From Naematelia aurantialba (Eukaryota; Basidiomycota; Tremellomycetes; Tremellales; Naemateliaceae): DNA of 64,000 bases. Positions 62,101-64,000 of the stretch are shown here, one piece after another. How positions within the stretch are numbered: position 1 is the first letter of the stretch; every line of letters begins with the position of its first letter. The notes beneath the pieces are model-generated. The model was not told the DNA's origin and did no database searches. It was given only the letters and a program-made list of their open reading frames with translations. The stretch lies in NCBI GenBank assembly GCA_021527695.1, contig JAKFAO010000006.1:744001-808000 (forward strand). The letters run 5' to 3'. Position numbers and translations under genes: made by a program.

Positions 62101-62547
62101 CTGCCGCCGCCACAGCCACGGCGCCGAGTAACCCGAAGCCCTCGGGATGGGACTACACGGACGACAACCTGTACGCCGTGGTCGTGCTCAGCGCATCGAG
62201 CAACGTCAGCCTCTCGGCCGGAAACCACACGGGGACATGGACGTTGCCCGCCGGTCTGAGCAAGCTCAGCATCGCGTCGGCCCCCGGCGCGATCGGCCTC
62301 AACGTCACAAGGAGCGGAACGACCATCAAGAGCTACAACAGTACCGGCTCGTTCAGCTGGGTACAGTGAGTCCACGTTCTGTCCCCAGCACCTCATGCCT
62401 CTACGCCTCGTGCCTCTGACACCTCGTGCCTCTCACACCTCGTTCCTCTCACACCTCGTTCCTCTCACACCGTCCTCTCGGACCGCGCTGATGATCCGCA
62501 GGACGCCCAGCGACTACAACTTCAACTACTTTGTAGCGTCCGCTTGA
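59151..62547 (+). CDS. Secreted WSC-WSC-GH71 alpha-1,3-glucanase (839 aa)
   Basis: Extracellular enzyme of glycoside hydrolase family 71, which cleaves alpha-1,3-glucan. Exons are 59151-59433, 59507-59523, 59580-59691, 59754-59936, 60010-60026, 60073-60187, 60242-60831, 60979-61139, 61190-61740, 61921-62365 and 62502-62547. The total is 839 residues. A signal peptide (IYCMFSLLVLVLLGDAV) is followed by a basic stretch ending KR, a possible Kex2 site. WSC domain 1 (about residues 49-140) and WSC domain 2 (about 148-245) each have the conserved Cys set (LGC, CISTC/CLSTC, CFCG/CYCG, CGG). A Ser/Thr/Lys/Ala linker (about 246-425) follows, then the GH71 domain from VYAHHMVGN through DDIAQAKAGGIDGFALNYG, FKLFLSLDVT, YGESHYVGPI and a beta-rich end. 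Because WSC domains bind glucans, the enzyme probably acts on its own or a competitor's cell wall. Confidence 0.94.
60319..60570 (+). repeat. Four-copy 63-bp coding repeat in the GH71 linker
   Basis: Four tandem 63-bp units, each encoding the 21-residue unit TSTVTTSTSKAATSTSTSKA plus A. Nucleotide differences between copies are few and often at third positions. The period is a multiple of three, so copy-number change keeps the frame. Confidence 0.92.
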
Positions 62548-62750
62548 TGCGTTTCTCGCCAGGAGAGTATCGAGTATCAGCAGCAACACAAGAAGAACGG
62601 ACAGTCGTAGACTTGATCTGGGCGCTCGTGCTTTATATTCAAGCGCTCTGGCGGCCGATGCGGGTCATCGATGCGTGGCTGCATATCTAACACGAATGTA
62701 TTTATAATCAAAGGCACGCCACGTCTCCCCGCGTAGCGACCGCAGGACGG

Positions 62751-64000
62751 TCAGTCTCTGAGCCATGCCTGGCTGCGCATCTTTTGTTCCTGCTTCTTCT
62801 TCTTGAATCGTTCCTGCACGAGAGCGTTAGCACGTGGGCGTTCCATAGTAGATGGTTCAGACACGGAAATTGCGGATTGGGTAGTCACGTAGCAGAGTCC
62901 ATGCTGACGCAGCGTGGGAGACCAAGCAGGCCACGCAGACAAAGCAGACAAGCAGGCCACGCAGACGAGTCGTAGAGACGAGGGAATCTGGGCAGTGCAA
63001 GAAGTCGCTCACCATATCCTTCCTTGTAATCTTCTTCGGGGCGATACCCTCCGCCTCTTCCCGTTTCCGCTTGGCGTGGTCCGCCGCCATCTGGCGCTCC
63101 CACGCATCCTGATCAAAGTAATGGCTGTTCATGCGCTTGGCGCGATTGTACTCGTCGAGATGGTCGATCGAGTACGCGTTACTCGCCTGGGTGAACCGGC
63201 CTGTGCGGGCGTTGAACAGCCCGATCTGGCCCTCTGCGCCGGCCGCCGCGGAGCCCCGCTGCTCCGAGGGCAGGAGGTACGCGAGTTCCGGGTCGATGGA
63301 CGGCGGCAGACCAAAGCGCGGGTCCGAGACGGGCGCCGACTTGGGCGGGGGCCCAGCAGGCAGTGGCGGCTGGAACGGCACCGCCGCTCTAGGTGTGGCA
63401 GCTGAGGCTGAGGATAAGGCTGAGGTTGAGGCGTTGGCAGTGGCAGTGGCAGTGGGAGCGGACGAGGCTGCGTTGGCGCTGGGATGCGGAGAGGTGGACG
63501 TGGAGGGGAGGGGGGGAGGAGCGAGCGGGTTCGTCCATGTTACTTCTCCGGTACTTGAGTTCCAAAAGTACCAAGCTGCGCAGCATGTCAGCTGAGATCC
63601 TGCCCTCTGCCTCGCAGGAACATGTGTCGCTTACCGTTCTGCTCAGGCGCCCATACAGCTTGCCAAGGCTGCGCGGCATCGGCATCGGCATCGCCAGCGC
63701 CGTCGGCACCAGACGTCGCCGGGCCCGCCTTGCCTTTGCCCTTCTCAGGCGGCGGCGAGCCGGACCTTCCCGCTGCGCCATCCAGTGCCACGCTATCTGC
63801 TTCTCCTCCATCCGCGACCCCGTCTCCAGCGTCCCCATCCCCATCTTCATCATCCTCGTCATCGTCATCGTCACCGTCATCATCATCATCATCATCATCA
63901 TCGTCATCGCCCAACGAATCGATCGGCACATCCACCACGCCGCTGGTGGACGCCGATGGAACAGGCTCGTTTGGCAATGGAGGGGGCGCTGAATGCTCAT
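62751..64000 (-). CDS. WW-domain protein, 5' end beyond window
   Basis: Exons read so far are 63635-64000 (continuing past the edge), 63013-63575 and 62751-62813, with introns in phases 1 and 0. The open frame at 64000 reads EHSAPPPLPNEP, so the start codon lies outside. The visible part has a long Asp run (SLGDDDDDDDDDDDGDDDDD) and a WW domain split by the intron: PWQAVWAPEQN, then AWYFWNSSTGEVTWTNP. It also has a Pro/Ala/Ser-rich stretch, a conserved block ELAYLLPSEQ...GLFNARTGRFTQ...YSIDHLDEYNRAKRMNSHYFD, and a basic end KKITRKDMERFKKKKQEQKM. WW domains bind Pro-rich partners. A role in pre-mRNA processing is plausible but inferred. Confidence 0.85.

Noticed and set aside
61356..62396. 346-codon minus-strand open frame
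   Set aside because: It is antisense to GH71 exons and crosses two of their introns. It has no motif, and the plus strand has clear GH71 homology with consistent splice phases.

Overview
The window is nuclear DNA from a basidiomycete fungus, most likely a Tremellomycete (Cryptococcus/Kwoniella/Trichosporon relatives). The reasons are moderately high GC, intron-dense genes with mostly 50-130 nt introns, GTNNGT donors, branch sites of the CTGAC/CTAAC type close to the acceptor, and proteins that match basidiomycete versions of conserved eukaryotic genes. No rRNA, tRNA, transposon, CRISPR or bacterial feature was found. All exon joins below were made by reading splice sites and checking that the frame closes. 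Protein identities come from recognised motifs, not from database searches.

Layout. 1-9283: a minus-strand tandem array of about six related, unrecognised genes (A to F) sharing an MST/MSE start, one phase-1 intron at an equivalent position, an EHG-type motif just after it and a similar C-terminal helix. This is the least explained part of the window. 10187-11003: a Ser/Pro-rich orphan, then about 2.5 kb with no supportable gene. 13496-21018: nicotinamidase PNC1 (minus) divergent from RLI1/ABCE1 (plus), followed by a large coiled-coil orphan (plus). 21392-24226: a 13-exon mitochondrial-type ALDH7 aldehyde dehydrogenase, convergent with a CCX-type cation/Ca exchanger (24491-27932, minus). 28784-31585: a DUF726/TMCO4/Mil1-type alpha/beta hydrolase. 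32501-34593: the DED1 RNA helicase, divergent from a Cdc4/Mlc1 essential myosin light chain (35428-36411). 37498-42348: a 1455-residue disordered protein ending in a RING finger. 42857-44123: the mitochondrial ATPase inhibitor, with very long repeat-filled introns. 44405-46362: a secreted PL14-like polysaccharide lyase. 47727-51879: exportin CRM1 (19 exons), divergent from a DDX41/Abstrakt helicase (52346-54587). 54882-56325: a zinc-less MDR oxidoreductase, divergent from a disordered Lys-tailed orphan (56691-57983). 59151-62547: a secreted WSC-WSC-Ser/Thr-linker-GH71 alpha-1,3-glucanase. 62751-64000: a WW-domain protein running off the right edge.

Most of 10-64 kb is ordinary housekeeping sequence: RNA helicases, ribosome recycling, nuclear export, mitochondrial energy control and wall-active secreted enzymes. 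There is no sign that neighbours form one pathway. The notable signals are the left-hand tandem family, several unusual introns (GC-AG, 12-nt and 6-nt exons, 3n introns without stops, repeat-filled introns), the matching intron pattern of the two WSC domains, and a Thr at the leptomycin-B contact position of CRM1.
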